From: an uncultured Prevotellaceae bacterium
Lineage (GTDB): Bacteria; Bacteroidota; Bacteroidia; Bacteroidales; Bacteroidaceae
Length of the DNA stretch: 64,000 bases
Assembly (NCBI GenBank): GCA_900314985.1
Contig: OMXL01000001.1
Coordinates: forward strand, 124,001 to 188,000
Direction of reading: 5' to 3'
Shown here one piece after another: positions 17,708 through 27,406 of the stretch (its first letter is position 1; each line of letters begins with the position of its first letter). Made by a program: the position numbers and the translations under genes. Below the pieces are notes generated by a model that saw only the letters and a program-made list of their open reading frames with translations, ran no database searches and was not told the DNA's origin.

Positions 17708-18090
17708 AGCTTTTCCTCTAAACGCTTGACGATACCAGCTACACGTTCCTCGACATCCTGTGTAGATAGCATACTATCGGATAGCCAGACGAAGGCAACA
17801 AGTAACTGCTTGTCGGAGGCAACAGCTTCGACAAGCAGTGATTTATGACGTCGCCAAGCCTCACGAACCTGGCGCTTGACGCGATTACGGTCGACAGCAT
17901 GATGGAAATGCTTCTTAGGTACACTAATCAGCATCTGAAGAGGAACCTCGTGGTCGTTGCGCTCACGCAACTTATACACTGCACGTAGCGGGAAGGCCGC
18001 TACAGAATGGCTACTGCCTCCTGCAAAGAGGTCGTCGATGAGTCGCTGACTCACCATGCGCTCACGCTTACGGAATGTCAGAGTCATCAT
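17704..18090 (-). CDS. rnpA: ribonuclease P protein component
   Basis: 128 residues from ATG 18090 ([12 protein letters not shown]; 18087 is equally possible). The longer frame would run back into hemD. The RNase P protein signature is clear in [13 protein letters not shown] preceded by [10 protein letters not shown]. It binds RNase P RNA for tRNA 5' maturation. Genes hemD, rnpA and yidD are tightly spaced and co-directional. Confidence 0.92.
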   Translation of the reverse strand: MMTLTFRKRERMVSQRLIDDLFAGGSSHSVAAFPLRAVYKLRERNDHEVPLQMLISVPKKHFHHAVDRNRVKRQVREAWRRHKSLLVEAVASDKQLLVAFVWLSDSMLSTQDVEERVAGIVKRLEEKL

Positions 18091-18112
18091 GCTAAAATAT
18101 AAAAAGGTGATA

Positions 18113-18862
18113 CTAGTCTTGTGTCTCCAAGAGATAATGCTGCAGGGCACCCGTCATTGAAGGATACTTCTCTGAAGGAGCCTCAATGTCAAGACGCAAG
18201 CCAGCATCCTTGGCAGCCTGAGCAGTAGTCGGACCAAATGTTGCAATAGCAATCTCACCCTGCTTGAAGTTGGGGAAATTCTTGGTCAGCGACTCGATAC
18301 CTGAAGGACTGAAGAAGATCAGCATGTCATAGTCGAAGCTCTTTACCTCCTCAGGGGTAAAGTCGTTGCTAACGGTACGATACATCACACACTCCTGATG
18401 GTTCAGTTTCTTAGAGTCAAGCAGTTTAGCAACGCTATCGTTATGAACGTCGCTCATAGGTACCAAGTACTTCTCGGTCTTATGCTTCACCATGGTGGGC
18501 AACAGATCGTCCATCTTACCAGTGGTACCAAAGAACACCTTGCGTTTGCGGTATTGTACATACTTCTGGATATACAGCGAAATAGTCTCCGTCACACAGA
18601 AATACTTCATATCCTCAGGGATAGCGACACGCAACTCCTTAGCCAAGGTAAAGAAGTGATCAATGGCATGACGAGAGGTAAACACAATGGCAGTATAGTC
18701 CAAGATGTTTATCTTCTGGGCACGGAAGTCCTTAGCAGTGATTCCCTCAACCTTGATAAACGGACGGAACACAAGTTCTACATCGAACTTGGAAGCGATA
18801 TCGTAGTAGGGTGACTTCTCACTAGACGGTTTAGGTTGCGAAACCAAAATCTTTTTTATCAT
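18113..18862 (-). CDS. hemD: uroporphyrinogen-III synthase
   Basis: 249 residues. KKILVSQPKP at the start, a two-lobed fold, and the conserved VFTSRHAIDHFF and IFFSPSGIESL segments identify HemD of the Bacteroidota type. It cyclises hydroxymethylbilane to uroporphyrinogen III in haem synthesis. Seven bp separate it from the DUF4271 gene upstream. No other haem gene is in the window. Confidence 0.88.
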   Translation of the reverse strand: MIKKILVSQPKPSSEKSPYYDIASKFDVELVFRPFIKVEGITAKDFRAQKINILDYTAIVFTSRHAIDHFFTLAKELRVAIPEDMKYFCVTETISLYIQKYVQYRKRKVFFGTTGKMDDLLPTMVKHKTEKYLVPMSDVHNDSVAKLLDSKKLNHQECVMYRTVSNDFTPEEVKSFDYDMLIFFSPSGIESLTKNFPNFKQGEIAIATFGPTTAQAAKDAGLRLDIEAPSEKYPSMTGALQHYLLETQD

Positions 18863-18869
18863 TGATGTC

Positions 18870-19670
18870 CTAAAAATTTATTTTCAAACTGTTTGCTGTG
18901 ATATCTAGAACTCCCCACAGTGCCAACAAAGGCACTATTTCGAGCGCACAAAGGTACAAAATTATTTGCAGACTAACGACATTTTGTCGAAAAAAGATGA
19001 TATAACACTTATAAAACGTCATCAATTTAACGAAAATAAGCACTATTGCAAAATATATTTCTACTTTTCCGATGGACATATCGAAGTATGGACCCATCAC
19101 GATAGCAGGAAATGAAATGAGACCTTCCACAGCGACAACGAATAGTAGAGACTTTATCCATTGTAAGTTTCTTTTACCATCAAAGAACACATTATTAACC
19201 AATGTGTACAATCCCATCTTGACCAGGAAATAGAGCAGGAAGATGGCCCAGAATATCAGAATGAGATAATACTGCGAACTCAACACATAGGCATCGCCCT
19301 TGTAGTGGAGCGAATAAAAATAATATAATGTGGAGAACAAGAGGCTCGTCAGAAAAACGATATACACCTGAAAACGCGCCTCAGTAGCCGTCTCAGTCAT
19401 CGTCGTCGCCCCCTCACGCGGCATTGAGAAGAAGTTCTTGACCTGACGTGTGAAGAAACCACGAATAGTAGAGTAAGAAATAACTGCCAAGACAAAGAAC
19501 ACCAACAAGAGCGACGTAATGACATCGTCGCCACGCACACTGTAGGGAATAGGGTCGCCCATAGCCCCATAGCGACCACCCTCCAATTCAGGGTGAAAGA
19601 GGGAGTCTTTAGAAAAGAATCCCTCCTTATAATACTGGGGCAGGTCGACCTGTGTCTCCTCCACCGGCAT
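18870..19670 (-). CDS. DUF4271 integral membrane protein
   Basis: 266 residues from ATG 19670; the frame is open to a TTG at 19703 that begins 3 bp after metK, which is an alternative start. A soluble N-terminal stretch is followed by about seven membrane segments (first around TSLLLVFFVLAVISY, last around IILYLCALEIVPLLALW). It matches the Bacteroidota family DUF4271, typically encoded next to hemD. Function unknown. Its final codons contain two tandem -7-like motifs on the coding strand (18949-18964). Confidence 0.82.
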   Translation of the reverse strand: MPVEETQVDLPQYYKEGFFSKDSLFHPELEGGRYGAMGDPIPYSVRGDDVITSLLLVFFVLAVISYSTIRGFFTRQVKNFFSMPREGATTMTETATEARFQVYIVFLTSLLFSTLYYFYSLHYKGDAYVLSSQYYLILIFWAIFLLYFLVKMGLYTLVNNVFFDGKRNLQWIKSLLFVVAVEGLISFPAIVMGPYFDMSIGKVEIYFAIVLIFVKLMTFYKCYIIFFRQNVVSLQIILYLCALEIVPLLALWGVLDITANSLKINF

Positions 19671-19706
19671 CTCAATCAATGATATGCTGTCTGACGGTGT
19701 CAATGC

Positions 19707-20966
19707 TTACAATGCAAATGCCTTCTTGATATCCTCTACTCTATCCAGCTTCTCCCAGGTAAACAGTTCGACATCGATGGTCTTTGTCTCGTGGTAGCGA
19801 CTGGTAAAGGTTTTCTTCACCACCTCCGACTGACGACCCATGTGACCGTAGGCTGCCGTCTCCAGATACATGGGCTGACGCAGCTTCAGTGAACGTTCGA
19901 TGGCCTTAGGACGCAGATCGAAGAGTTGCTCAATCTTCTTAGCAATCTCACCATCCGTCATATTGACGTGTGAGCGACCATAGGTATTGACGTAGATATT
20001 CATAGGCTTAGCCACACCAATGGCATAGCTAATCTGTACCAACATCTCGTCAGCAACACCTGCTGCTACCATATTCTTGGCGATATGACGAGCAGCGTAC
20101 GCAGCACTGCGGTCTACCTTGCTGGAGTCCTTGCCAGAGAATGCACCGCCACCATGAGCACCTTTACCGCCATAGGTATCAACGATAATCTTACGGCCTG
20201 TAAGACCAGTATCACCGTGAGGTCCGCCAATAACGAACTTACCCGTGGGGTTAACGAAATATTTGATGTCGTCACCAAAGAGCGACAGCACCTTCTCTGA
20301 GTTAATCTTTGCCTTGACACGTGGTATCAGGATGTTGATGACATCCTCACGAATCTTAGCCAGCATGCGCTCGTCGTCGCTATCAAACTCGTCGTGCTGG
20401 GTAGACACAACAATAGTATCAATGCGTTCAGGAATACCTGCATCGCTGTATTGAATCGTCACCTGACTCTTAGAGTCCGGACGCAGATAGGTCATTACCT
20501 TGCCCTCTTTACGGATCTCAGCCAAGGTACGCATGATGAGGTGTGCCAAGTCGAGCGAGACAGGCATCAGCGACTCTGTCTCGTTAGTAGCATAGCCGAA
20601 CATCATACCCTGGTCGCCAGCACCCTGTTCGTCTTCATCACCGTTGTCCACGCCGCGATTGATATCCTCACTCTGCTCGTGGATGGCAGTAAGAATACCG
20701 CAGGAGTCACCATCGAACTGATATTCTGCCTTGGTATAGCCTATTCTTTTAATAGTATTACGTGCAATCGTCTGCAGGTCGATATACACATCACTGCGTA
20801 CCTCGCCCATCAACACCACCTGTCCTGTAGTGACAAACGACTCACAAGCCACACGGGCGCGGTCGTCGTAAGCCAGGAACTGGTCGAGAATGGCGTCGCT
20901 AATCTGATCGGCCACTTTATCGGGATGGCCTTCTGATACTGATTCTGATGAAAATAAATATGACAT
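19707..20966 (-). CDS. metK: S-adenosylmethionine synthetase
   Basis: 419 residues. [20 protein letters not shown] at the start, the [12 protein letters not shown] hexapeptide-type motif and the [22 protein letters not shown] phosphate-binding region are all intact. It makes SAM from methionine and ATP. It heads the metK-DUF4271-hemD-rnpA-yidD run, with its own promoter at 20984-20991. Confidence 0.97.
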   Translation of the reverse strand: MSYLFSSESVSEGHPDKVADQISDAILDQFLAYDDRARVACESFVTTGQVVLMGEVRSDVYIDLQTIARNTIKRIGYTKAEYQFDGDSCGILTAIHEQSEDINRGVDNGDEDEQGAGDQGMMFGYATNETESLMPVSLDLAHLIMRTLAEIRKEGKVMTYLRPDSKSQVTIQYSDAGIPERIDTIVVSTQHDEFDSDDERMLAKIREDVINILIPRVKAKINSEKVLSLFGDDIKYFVNPTGKFVIGGPHGDTGLTGRKIIVDTYGGKGAHGGGAFSGKDSSKVDRSAAYAARHIAKNMVAAGVADEMLVQISYAIGVAKPMNIYVNTYGRSHVNMTDGEIAKKIEQLFDLRPKAIERSLKLRQPMYLETAAYGHMGRQSEVVKKTFTSRYHETKTIDVELFTWEKLDRVEDIKKAFAL

Positions 20967-20983
20967 AGCTTGAAATTTTGCTG

Positions 20984-20991
20984 CAAAGGTA
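20984..20991 (-). promoter_or_regulatory. -7 box (TACCTTTG) for metK and downstream genes
   Basis: Reverse-strand TACCTTTG, 17 nt before ATG 20966. Confidence 0.72.
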
Positions 20992-21013
20992 CGGACTTTT
21001 CAGCAAATGACAA

Positions 21014-21054
21014 AATAAAACGACCCGCTCTTTTCAGAAACGAGTCGTTTTATT
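21014..21054 (-). terminator. terminator of the M16 protease gene
   Basis: Stem of 14 bp with one wobble pair (AATAAAACGACCCG and CGAGTCGTTTTATT), 13-nt loop, followed by T-rich sequence on the reverse strand; 17 bp past the stop. Confidence 0.8.
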
Positions 21055-21070
21055 GATTCTAATGGGTGAA

Positions 21071-23908
21071 TTACTTTGTCTCTGGCAGCATGATAACCTC
21101 AACATGATTACCACTCTTCAGGAATTTATTGAGGAAGTCACGCACATTCTCAACGGTCAGTGACTCTACCATCTTCTTATAGTTGGTATGGAAGTCAACA
21201 CCGAAGTCCTTATAGTTAGTGATGGTATTGATCCAGTAGCCATTCTTCTTGGCATCCACATCAAACTGCTTCAGCATGTACTCCTTGGTCTTAGCCAGCT
21301 GGTCGGCATCGATAGCCTTCTGCATATTGGCAATACCCTCGTGCAACAGGCGGACAGCAATCTCCTGCTTGTCAGGATTCATAGGACAGTAACCCTGAAG
21401 GGCTGCCTTGGCCTGGTGTGAGCTGAGGTTGAAACCACCAGCAGCACCACAAGAGTAAGCAGCGCTCTCCTCCTCACGGATGGTCTTCAGGTAGATCATA
21501 GAGAGGATCTGTCCAACAGCATCAATCTTCACCTGGTTCTCCAAAGTGTAAGGCATATCGGCATACCAGTACTCAAAAGCTGTAGCCTTGGGTGACTCAG
21601 TCTTTACCTTGAAATTGTTGACAACCTCACCCTTGGCGAGAGTCAGAATCTCCTTGAAGTCCTCAGCCTTCTGCTTGGTAGCAGGCAGCGAAGCAACATA
21701 CTGCTCGATGAGTGGACGCAGAGTCTGCTCGTCGAAGTTACCTACGAAGACAAAGGTGAACTGGCCAGCATTCTTAAAGCGATCCTTAGCAATCTCTAAG
21801 ATGCGGTCGTAGTTAATGTTCTTCAAATCCTCTACCTGGATATTAGCAAAACGAGGATTATGACTATACAACGTGTTGCTCAGTGAGTCACTGAAAACAC
21901 TCTGTGGATCCAGACTCTTGTTCTTCAGACCCATTTCGAGTGATGTCATCAGGTTCTGGAACTGCTTCTCATCCTTATTGATAGCGGTGAAGTACAGATA
22001 CTGCATCTGCATCATGGTCTCGATATCTTTTGGAGTAGAGTGAGCAGTGATATACTGACGGGTGTTACCCATTGTAGCGTCTGCGTTGACCTCCTTACCA
22101 GCAAGGGCCTTAGACAGTTCGTTGCTAGAGAAGTTACCAATACCGCTATAACCAATCACCTGGTCGAAGACCTTCAGATTAGTATAGTCTGCGGGACCAT
22201 ACATAGACTTACCACCCTTGGCAAAAGCCTGCATCTGAATCTCATCATCCTTGAAGTCAGTCTTCTTCAGAATCACAGTAGCGCCATTAGAGAGTTTCAG
22301 CTCCTTATAACCAAAGACCTTGTTCTCGGTCTCCTTGACAATCTTACCAGCCTTGATCTTGCTAGCGTCAACCAGAGGCTCGTCCTTGACATTATCTACA
22401 TAAGCCTCTAACTTCTCAGCACGAGCAGCGGCAATAGCTGCAGCCATCTGCTGCTCAGTGGGATAAACCTTTCCTTCCTTCTCCTGAGCCCACTCCATGA
22501 CAACGAGGTTACTGTCAGTAGCAGAAATCAGTTCAGGAACCATCTCGTTGACAGCAGCAACAGGAATGTTAGGAGCAATCTGCTGCATAAGAGCATAGAG
22601 CTGCTCCAATGGTGGGATTGGCTCGTTAGAGAGGAAGTGATCGCGATACTGGTCACCAAACTCAGCATTTTTGCGCTTGTCACGGTTGGTGTACTGCTTC
22701 TCCAAAGCACTCAGGTAATCGGCCTGGGCACGGGCATACTCCGTAGCAGTGAAGCCATGCTCGAGGGCACGCTTTGCCTCACGATAGAGAATCTGCAACG
22801 TCTCCATATCCTTACCCTCCTTGGGAACACCAATCAGCTCGAAGCAATCCTTGGTCTTAGAGAGCAGATACTGACCATCGTCAGCATAGGCCTGGAAGAA
22901 CGGACAACTCTCCTCCTGGGTCATCTCAGCCAAACGCTGATTCATCATGCGAGCAATGGCATTGGCCACATAGCTCTGAACCAGATAACCGAGTGTACCT
23001 TTCTCCTCTTCAGTAACTGCATCATGCTTCATCATGACCATTACCTGACTCATCTGCATCTCCTTATCCTTATCGAAGATATAGATAGCCTCCTTGTTGT
23101 CAGGAACTTCCTCGGCAACAACCTTAGGAGCATTGGCATCAACCTTGATACCACTGAACAGCTCCTTAATCTTAGCTTCCATGTGGTCTACATCGACATC
23201 GCCAACTACGATGATAGCCTGATTGTCAGGACGATACCACTTATGATAGTAGGCACGCAAGGTAGCAGGCTTGAAGCTGTCAATGACAGACATCAGACCG
23301 ATAGGCATGCGAAGGCCGTACTTAGAGCCAGGATACATCTTAGGCAGTGAACGGGTAATCATGCGCTGAGAAGGACCCTCACCGAGACGCCACTCGTTAT
23401 GTACCACGTCACGCTCCTTGTCAATCTCGTCAGCCTCCAAAAGCAGACCGTTTGACCAGTCTTTCAGGATGAGCAGACAAGAGTCGAGAGCAGTAGCACG
23501 CTTGGTAGGCACGTCGCAAACACGGTAAACGGTCTGGTCAATGCTGGTATAGGCATTCAGGTCAGAGCCAAACTCTACGCCCAATGAACGAGTGTAGTCA
23601 ATGATACTCTTTCCCTCTGGCTTTGAGGGGAAGTGCTCCGAACCATTGAAGGCCATGTGCTCCAGGAAGTGAGCCAAACCACGCTGACTCTCATCCTCCT
23701 GAATGGAACCTACGCGCTGGGCAATATAAAAGTTTGCCACATGCTCAGGATACTCATTATGGCGGATGTAATACGTCAGTCCGTTGTCCAACTTACCAAT
23801 GCGTACGGCAGGATCAACGGGAATCGGTGGCATCTGCATTTCCTGAGCCACCATGACTACACTGCACACCAAGGTGAGCGCAGCCACAAACATTCTCTTT
23901 AGTTTCAT
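21071..23908 (-). CDS. M16 family zinc metallopeptidase (PqqL/pitrilysin-like), exported
   Basis: 945 residues with a signal peptide (about 1-21). The inverted zinc motif HFLEH is at 80-84, with the third ligand probably E172 in VVHNEWR. The rest contains the four tandem M16 lobes; only the first has the metal site, as in single-chain M16B enzymes. It probably degrades peptides in the periplasm. It is a single transcription unit with its own promoter and terminator. Confidence 0.92.
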   Translation of the reverse strand: MKLKRMFVAALTLVCSVVMVAQEMQMPPIPVDPAVRIGKLDNGLTYYIRHNEYPEHVANFYIAQRVGSIQEDESQRGLAHFLEHMAFNGSEHFPSKPEGKSIIDYTRSLGVEFGSDLNAYTSIDQTVYRVCDVPTKRATALDSCLLILKDWSNGLLLEADEIDKERDVVHNEWRLGEGPSQRMITRSLPKMYPGSKYGLRMPIGLMSVIDSFKPATLRAYYHKWYRPDNQAIIVVGDVDVDHMEAKIKELFSGIKVDANAPKVVAEEVPDNKEAIYIFDKDKEMQMSQVMVMMKHDAVTEEEKGTLGYLVQSYVANAIARMMNQRLAEMTQEESCPFFQAYADDGQYLLSKTKDCFELIGVPKEGKDMETLQILYREAKRALEHGFTATEYARAQADYLSALEKQYTNRDKRKNAEFGDQYRDHFLSNEPIPPLEQLYALMQQIAPNIPVAAVNEMVPELISATDSNLVVMEWAQEKEGKVYPTEQQMAAAIAAARAEKLEAYVDNVKDEPLVDASKIKAGKIVKETENKVFGYKELKLSNGATVILKKTDFKDDEIQMQAFAKGGKSMYGPADYTNLKVFDQVIGYSGIGNFSSNELSKALAGKEVNADATMGNTRQYITAHSTPKDIETMMQMQYLYFTAINKDEKQFQNLMTSLEMGLKNKSLDPQSVFSDSLSNTLYSHNPRFANIQVEDLKNINYDRILEIAKDRFKNAGQFTFVFVGNFDEQTLRPLIEQYVASLPATKQKAEDFKEILTLAKGEVVNNFKVKTESPKATAFEYWYADMPYTLENQVKIDAVGQILSMIYLKTIREEESAAYSCGAAGGFNLSSHQAKAALQGYCPMNPDKQEIAVRLLHEGIANMQKAIDADQLAKTKEYMLKQFDVDAKKNGYWINTITNYKDFGVDFHTNYKKMVESLTVENVRDFLNKFLKSGNHVEVIMLPETK

Positions 23909-23959
23909 CTTTTAATGTGTTAGAAATATTGGATTGTCTCAATTTTTACTTTCAGCGGG

Positions 23960-23967
23960 CAAAGGTA
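23960..23967 (-). promoter_or_regulatory. -7 box (TACCTTTG) for the M16 protease gene
   Basis: Reverse-strand TACCTTTG, 51 nt before ATG 23908. Confidence 0.65.
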
Positions 23968-24043
23968 GTAATAAATATTGACTCTCACGCACGTACCTTT
24001 ATATTATTATGTTTTTTTATACATCTATAGGACATAAAAAAAG

Positions 24044-24082
24044 TCCTTTCAGCCACTTTTCACGTAGCTGAAAGGATTTTTT
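24044..24082 (-). terminator. terminator of the TonB-dependent receptor gene
   Basis: Ten-bp perfect stem (TCCTTTCAGC/GCTGAAAGGA) flanked by A- and T-runs, 20 bp past the stop. Confidence 0.82.
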
Positions 24083-24102
24083 AGATTAATACAGCGACAG
24101 GG

Positions 24103-27100
24103 TTAGTTGAAGAAGTACTTCACACCCAGCTGAATACCCCAGCACTGTCCGTAGCTATGGCTATAGTCCCAAGACTTCTTGAGGTAGTCGCCACCTTCCT
24201 TGGCAAAGCTGTAGACGGGAACACCATTCTCCACCTTTGCCTTGGTGAGCAGTTTGTACTGGCTGTTGCTCTGACCAGAGAGTGCTGGAATCTGGTTGAC
24301 ACCCCACTTAGAGTTCAACAGGTTACCAACATTCTGGATGTTGAGGATGAGCTGCAGCTTATGCTTGGTCTTACCCCACTTCACATCAAAGTCGTGAGCA
24401 TACTTGAAATCGAAGGTATGAACCCATGGTGAACGGGCAGCGTAGGACTCAGCATATTCACCCTTGTGATTCTTCAGATAGTCATCCTGTTCCACGAAGT
24501 TCCAGAAAGCGATGCGGTCTTCGTCAGACACAAACTTGATTTCGCTATCGTCTTTAGGAATGTAGATAAGGTCTGCTGACTGGCCGTCACCATTCAGGTC
24601 GTTGCTGTAGATATAGCTCCAGCCTGAGGGAGAGTAACCGGTATAAAGCAGTGAGAAGTGCTCCTTGCCATACTTGTAGCTCACATTAGCGACAACACGG
24701 TCAGGAGTAACAAAACCTGAGTTCATAGCCCCTGCCAAGTTTGGACCGTTGATGGTATGCATATATGACCATGCTGACGAAGCGTTAGATCCTGGCATAC
24801 CTGTCACCTCCTTCATTACGGTGTGGGTATAGGCAGCCATCAGGTGCAGGTCCTTGATAGGCTCTGCATTCACAGTGACGTTAGCCGTCCAACCACTACC
24901 CTCACTGGTATTGGTCAAAACACAGGCACTTGAGATATTGCTATAATAGGTATAGTCAGCCTTCTTTGGATAAATCAGACGGTTGTCGGCACCAACAAAG
25001 CGGTCCCAGTTGTCAGACTCAGAGGTCTTCAAGTTGTAGTTGTCCAGACGAACGGCATGCACGTTCTTCGTGTAGGTAAACTCACCAGTCACAGTAACGG
25101 GGAAGGGCAACGGCAACTGATAGTCAATAGCGATTGAACTCTTCCATACCTGTGGCATCTTGAAACTATTGTCAATACCTGCAGGAGTAGAGGGTATTAC
25201 GCCATTGGCATTCTGGCTGTAGGGAGCACTGCCAGCTGCATAATTCTCAAACTTCTCACGGATACCATCCACGCTGGTTACAACACCACCAGCAAAGCTT
25301 GACATCAAGGTAGCATCGGTAGAGTAGATCTGGTTCTGCAACATACCAGAATACTGAGGCATATTAACGAAGAACACCAAAGGCAGACGACCTGCGAAGA
25401 GACCCGTACCACCACGAACCTTCACGGTCTTGTCATTGAAGACATCCCATGAAAAACCAATACGTGGTGAAATCTGTACGTTACCCTTTGGCCATGAACC
25501 TACGTCGACATGACGTCCACCGAAGTCTAGGTCATAGAGTGCCTGATTGAATTTCAAGTCATCAGGGTTATACTTGATATAGTCGAAGCGAATACCTGCT
25601 GTCAACTTCAGATTCTCTGTAGGATTCCACTCATCCTGTAGGTACAAGCCATACTGGTTGAAGCGAACCGTAGAGGTAGGAACTGACTCACCATCGAAAC
25701 CGTAGGTCATAGCGACACCCATAGGAGCAGCTCCCGACATAAAGTCTTCCATGCTGGCATAGCGATAGTAACCTGTACCGAAAATCAGATAACTGTTATC
25801 TGCCTGCTGATGTTCGAAGCTCAGACCAGCCATCAGCTTGTGCTTGCCTAAATAATAGGTAAAGTTATCATTGACGGTGAGCACCTTATTGCGCACACGG
25901 TTACCATAGGTATACTGCTCCATACCCAGTGAGATATAGGGATTACCATCCTTCATAATATCGATGAAGGGAAAATCATCAGAATGCGAACCACGTGGGT
26001 CGTCCATATCAGAATAGGTAAAGATGAGCTGATTGGAAGCTTTGTCACTGAAACGACTGTTCAAGTCGGCAGAGACTGTCGTTACCTTATTCTTAACCTC
26101 ATAGAATGAGTTATGATAGGCAATAGCATTTACAGAAGGCACCGTTGTAGAACCATAGAATCCAGAACGTGATGTACTGGGAGTCTTCCATGACGAGCTG
26201 TTAGTATGGTTGAAACGCAGAGCCAGACGATGAACCTTATTGATGTTCCAGTCCAAGCGTGCCAGATACTTATTGACTTCGATGTCACCAGGATAATTAG
26301 TAGATGAGCCGGTGTCATAGCCATACTTATTGGCAACAAAGTCAGAAATGGTCTTCAGGTCAGCGAGAGAGGTGCGAGAGATGTAAGCCTTTGTGTCACC
26401 CTTACCATCCTCAGAGGGTTTCCAGTAGGTAGGAACATTCTGAGTCTCAGTACGCTCGAAGCTAGTAAAGAAGAAAAGCTTATCCTTTACAATCGGGCCA
26501 CCCAGCGTAAAACCGTAGGTCTTGCTACGAGAAGGATCGGGCTCAGAGTTCTGCACACCGTCTACACGGTTACCATGCATATTCTCGTCATTGTAGTAGA
26601 AATAGGCAGTACCCTTGAAAGTATTGGTACCAGACTTGGTAACAGCATTGATGCCACCACCGATAAAGTTGGTCTGACGTACATCATAAGGAGCCACTAC
26701 CAGCTGAACTTCGTCGAGGGCCTCCATAGAGATGGGGCTACCACCACCAGGCAGGTTGGCCGTCAGACCGAAGTTATTATTCAGGTTGGCACCATCAAGC
26801 GTAAAGTTAGCAGACTTACCATTACCTCCAGCAAAGCTATTGTTACCACCATAATAAGGTGACAACTTGGCGATATCACCAATAGAGCGGCTAATGGTAG
26901 GCAGTTCCTGCAAAGTAGCATTGCGGATGTTTGTTGAGGCACCCGTTTTTTCTGCGGCAAACTTAGAAGCCTTACCACTGACAACAATCTCTTTTAGCTC
27001 GTTGGCATTCTCCGACAGCCATACAGACAGGTTGTAGGTCTCGGCCAGATCAAGGTAAATCTCCTTAAACACCCTTGATTCGTAACCGATGTAGCTAACA

Positions 27101-27339
27101 GTAACAGTGTATGGGCCACCGCTACGCATACCCTGAATATTGAAGCGTCCATCAACATTCGTTACGGCAGCATACTTCGTTCCAGAAGGATCGTGCACAA
27201 CCTGCACAGTGGCACCTATCACATCCTCCTTTGTGTCTTGCATAGTCACCTTACCGCTAAGGGCAGAGGTCGTAACCTGCGCCATCACCGTCAACGCACA
27301 CGTCAACATCATGGCGCTTAAAAATAAGATTTTTCGCAT
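24103..27339 (-). CDS. Oar-like TonB-dependent outer-membrane receptor
   Basis: 1078 residues from ATG 27339 (MRKILFLSAMM...AQ signal peptide); the upstream extension of the frame lies before the promoter. A CarboxypepD_reg-like beta-sandwich (about 25-110; GKVTMQDTKEDVIGATV, GYESR) is followed by a TonB plug (FTLDGANLNN, then DVRQTNFIGGGINAVTKSGTN) and a 22-strand-type barrel ending in a terminal aromatic strand. No SusD partner is adjacent, and the plug and extended loops fit Oar-like receptors rather than SusC. Ligand unknown. Confidence 0.88.
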   Translation of the reverse strand: MRKILFLSAMMLTCALTVMAQVTTSALSGKVTMQDTKEDVIGATVQVVHDPSGTKYAAVTNVDGRFNIQGMRSGGPYTVTVSYIGYESRVFKEIYLDLAETYNLSVWLSENANELKEIVVSGKASKFAAEKTGASTNIRNATLQELPTISRSIGDIAKLSPYYGGNNSFAGGNGKSANFTLDGANLNNNFGLTANLPGGGSPISMEALDEVQLVVAPYDVRQTNFIGGGINAVTKSGTNTFKGTAYFYYNDENMHGNRVDGVQNSEPDPSRSKTYGFTLGGPIVKDKLFFFTSFERTETQNVPTYWKPSEDGKGDTKAYISRTSLADLKTISDFVANKYGYDTGSSTNYPGDIEVNKYLARLDWNINKVHRLALRFNHTNSSSWKTPSTSRSGFYGSTTVPSVNAIAYHNSFYEVKNKVTTVSADLNSRFSDKASNQLIFTYSDMDDPRGSHSDDFPFIDIMKDGNPYISLGMEQYTYGNRVRNKVLTVNDNFTYYLGKHKLMAGLSFEHQQADNSYLIFGTGYYRYASMEDFMSGAAPMGVAMTYGFDGESVPTSTVRFNQYGLYLQDEWNPTENLKLTAGIRFDYIKYNPDDLKFNQALYDLDFGGRHVDVGSWPKGNVQISPRIGFSWDVFNDKTVKVRGGTGLFAGRLPLVFFVNMPQYSGMLQNQIYSTDATLMSSFAGGVVTSVDGIREKFENYAAGSAPYSQNANGVIPSTPAGIDNSFKMPQVWKSSIAIDYQLPLPFPVTVTGEFTYTKNVHAVRLDNYNLKTSESDNWDRFVGADNRLIYPKKADYTYYSNISSACVLTNTSEGSGWTANVTVNAEPIKDLHLMAAYTHTVMKEVTGMPGSNASSAWSYMHTINGPNLAGAMNSGFVTPDRVVANVSYKYGKEHFSLLYTGYSPSGWSYIYSNDLNGDGQSADLIYIPKDDSEIKFVSDEDRIAFWNFVEQDDYLKNHKGEYAESYAARSPWVHTFDFKYAHDFDVKWGKTKHKLQLILNIQNVGNLLNSKWGVNQIPALSGQSNSQYKLLTKAKVENGVPVYSFAKEGGDYLKKSWDYSHSYGQCWGIQLGVKYFFN

Positions 27340-27371
27340 TTCTATTAATTGGTTCGTTTGATTTTTCGCTG

Positions 27372-27379
27372 CAAAATTA
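27372..27379 (-). promoter_or_regulatory. -7 box (TAATTTTG) for the TonB-dependent receptor
   Basis: Reverse-strand TAATTTTG, 32 nt before ATG 27339. Confidence 0.65.
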
Positions 27380-27406
27380 ATATATTTTTTTGAAACTACA
27401 CAATAT

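Noticed and set aside
24103-27339. SusC of a polysaccharide utilisation locus
   Set aside because: No SusD, sigma/anti-sigma or glycoside hydrolase genes are adjacent, and the sequence looks like an Oar-type receptor.
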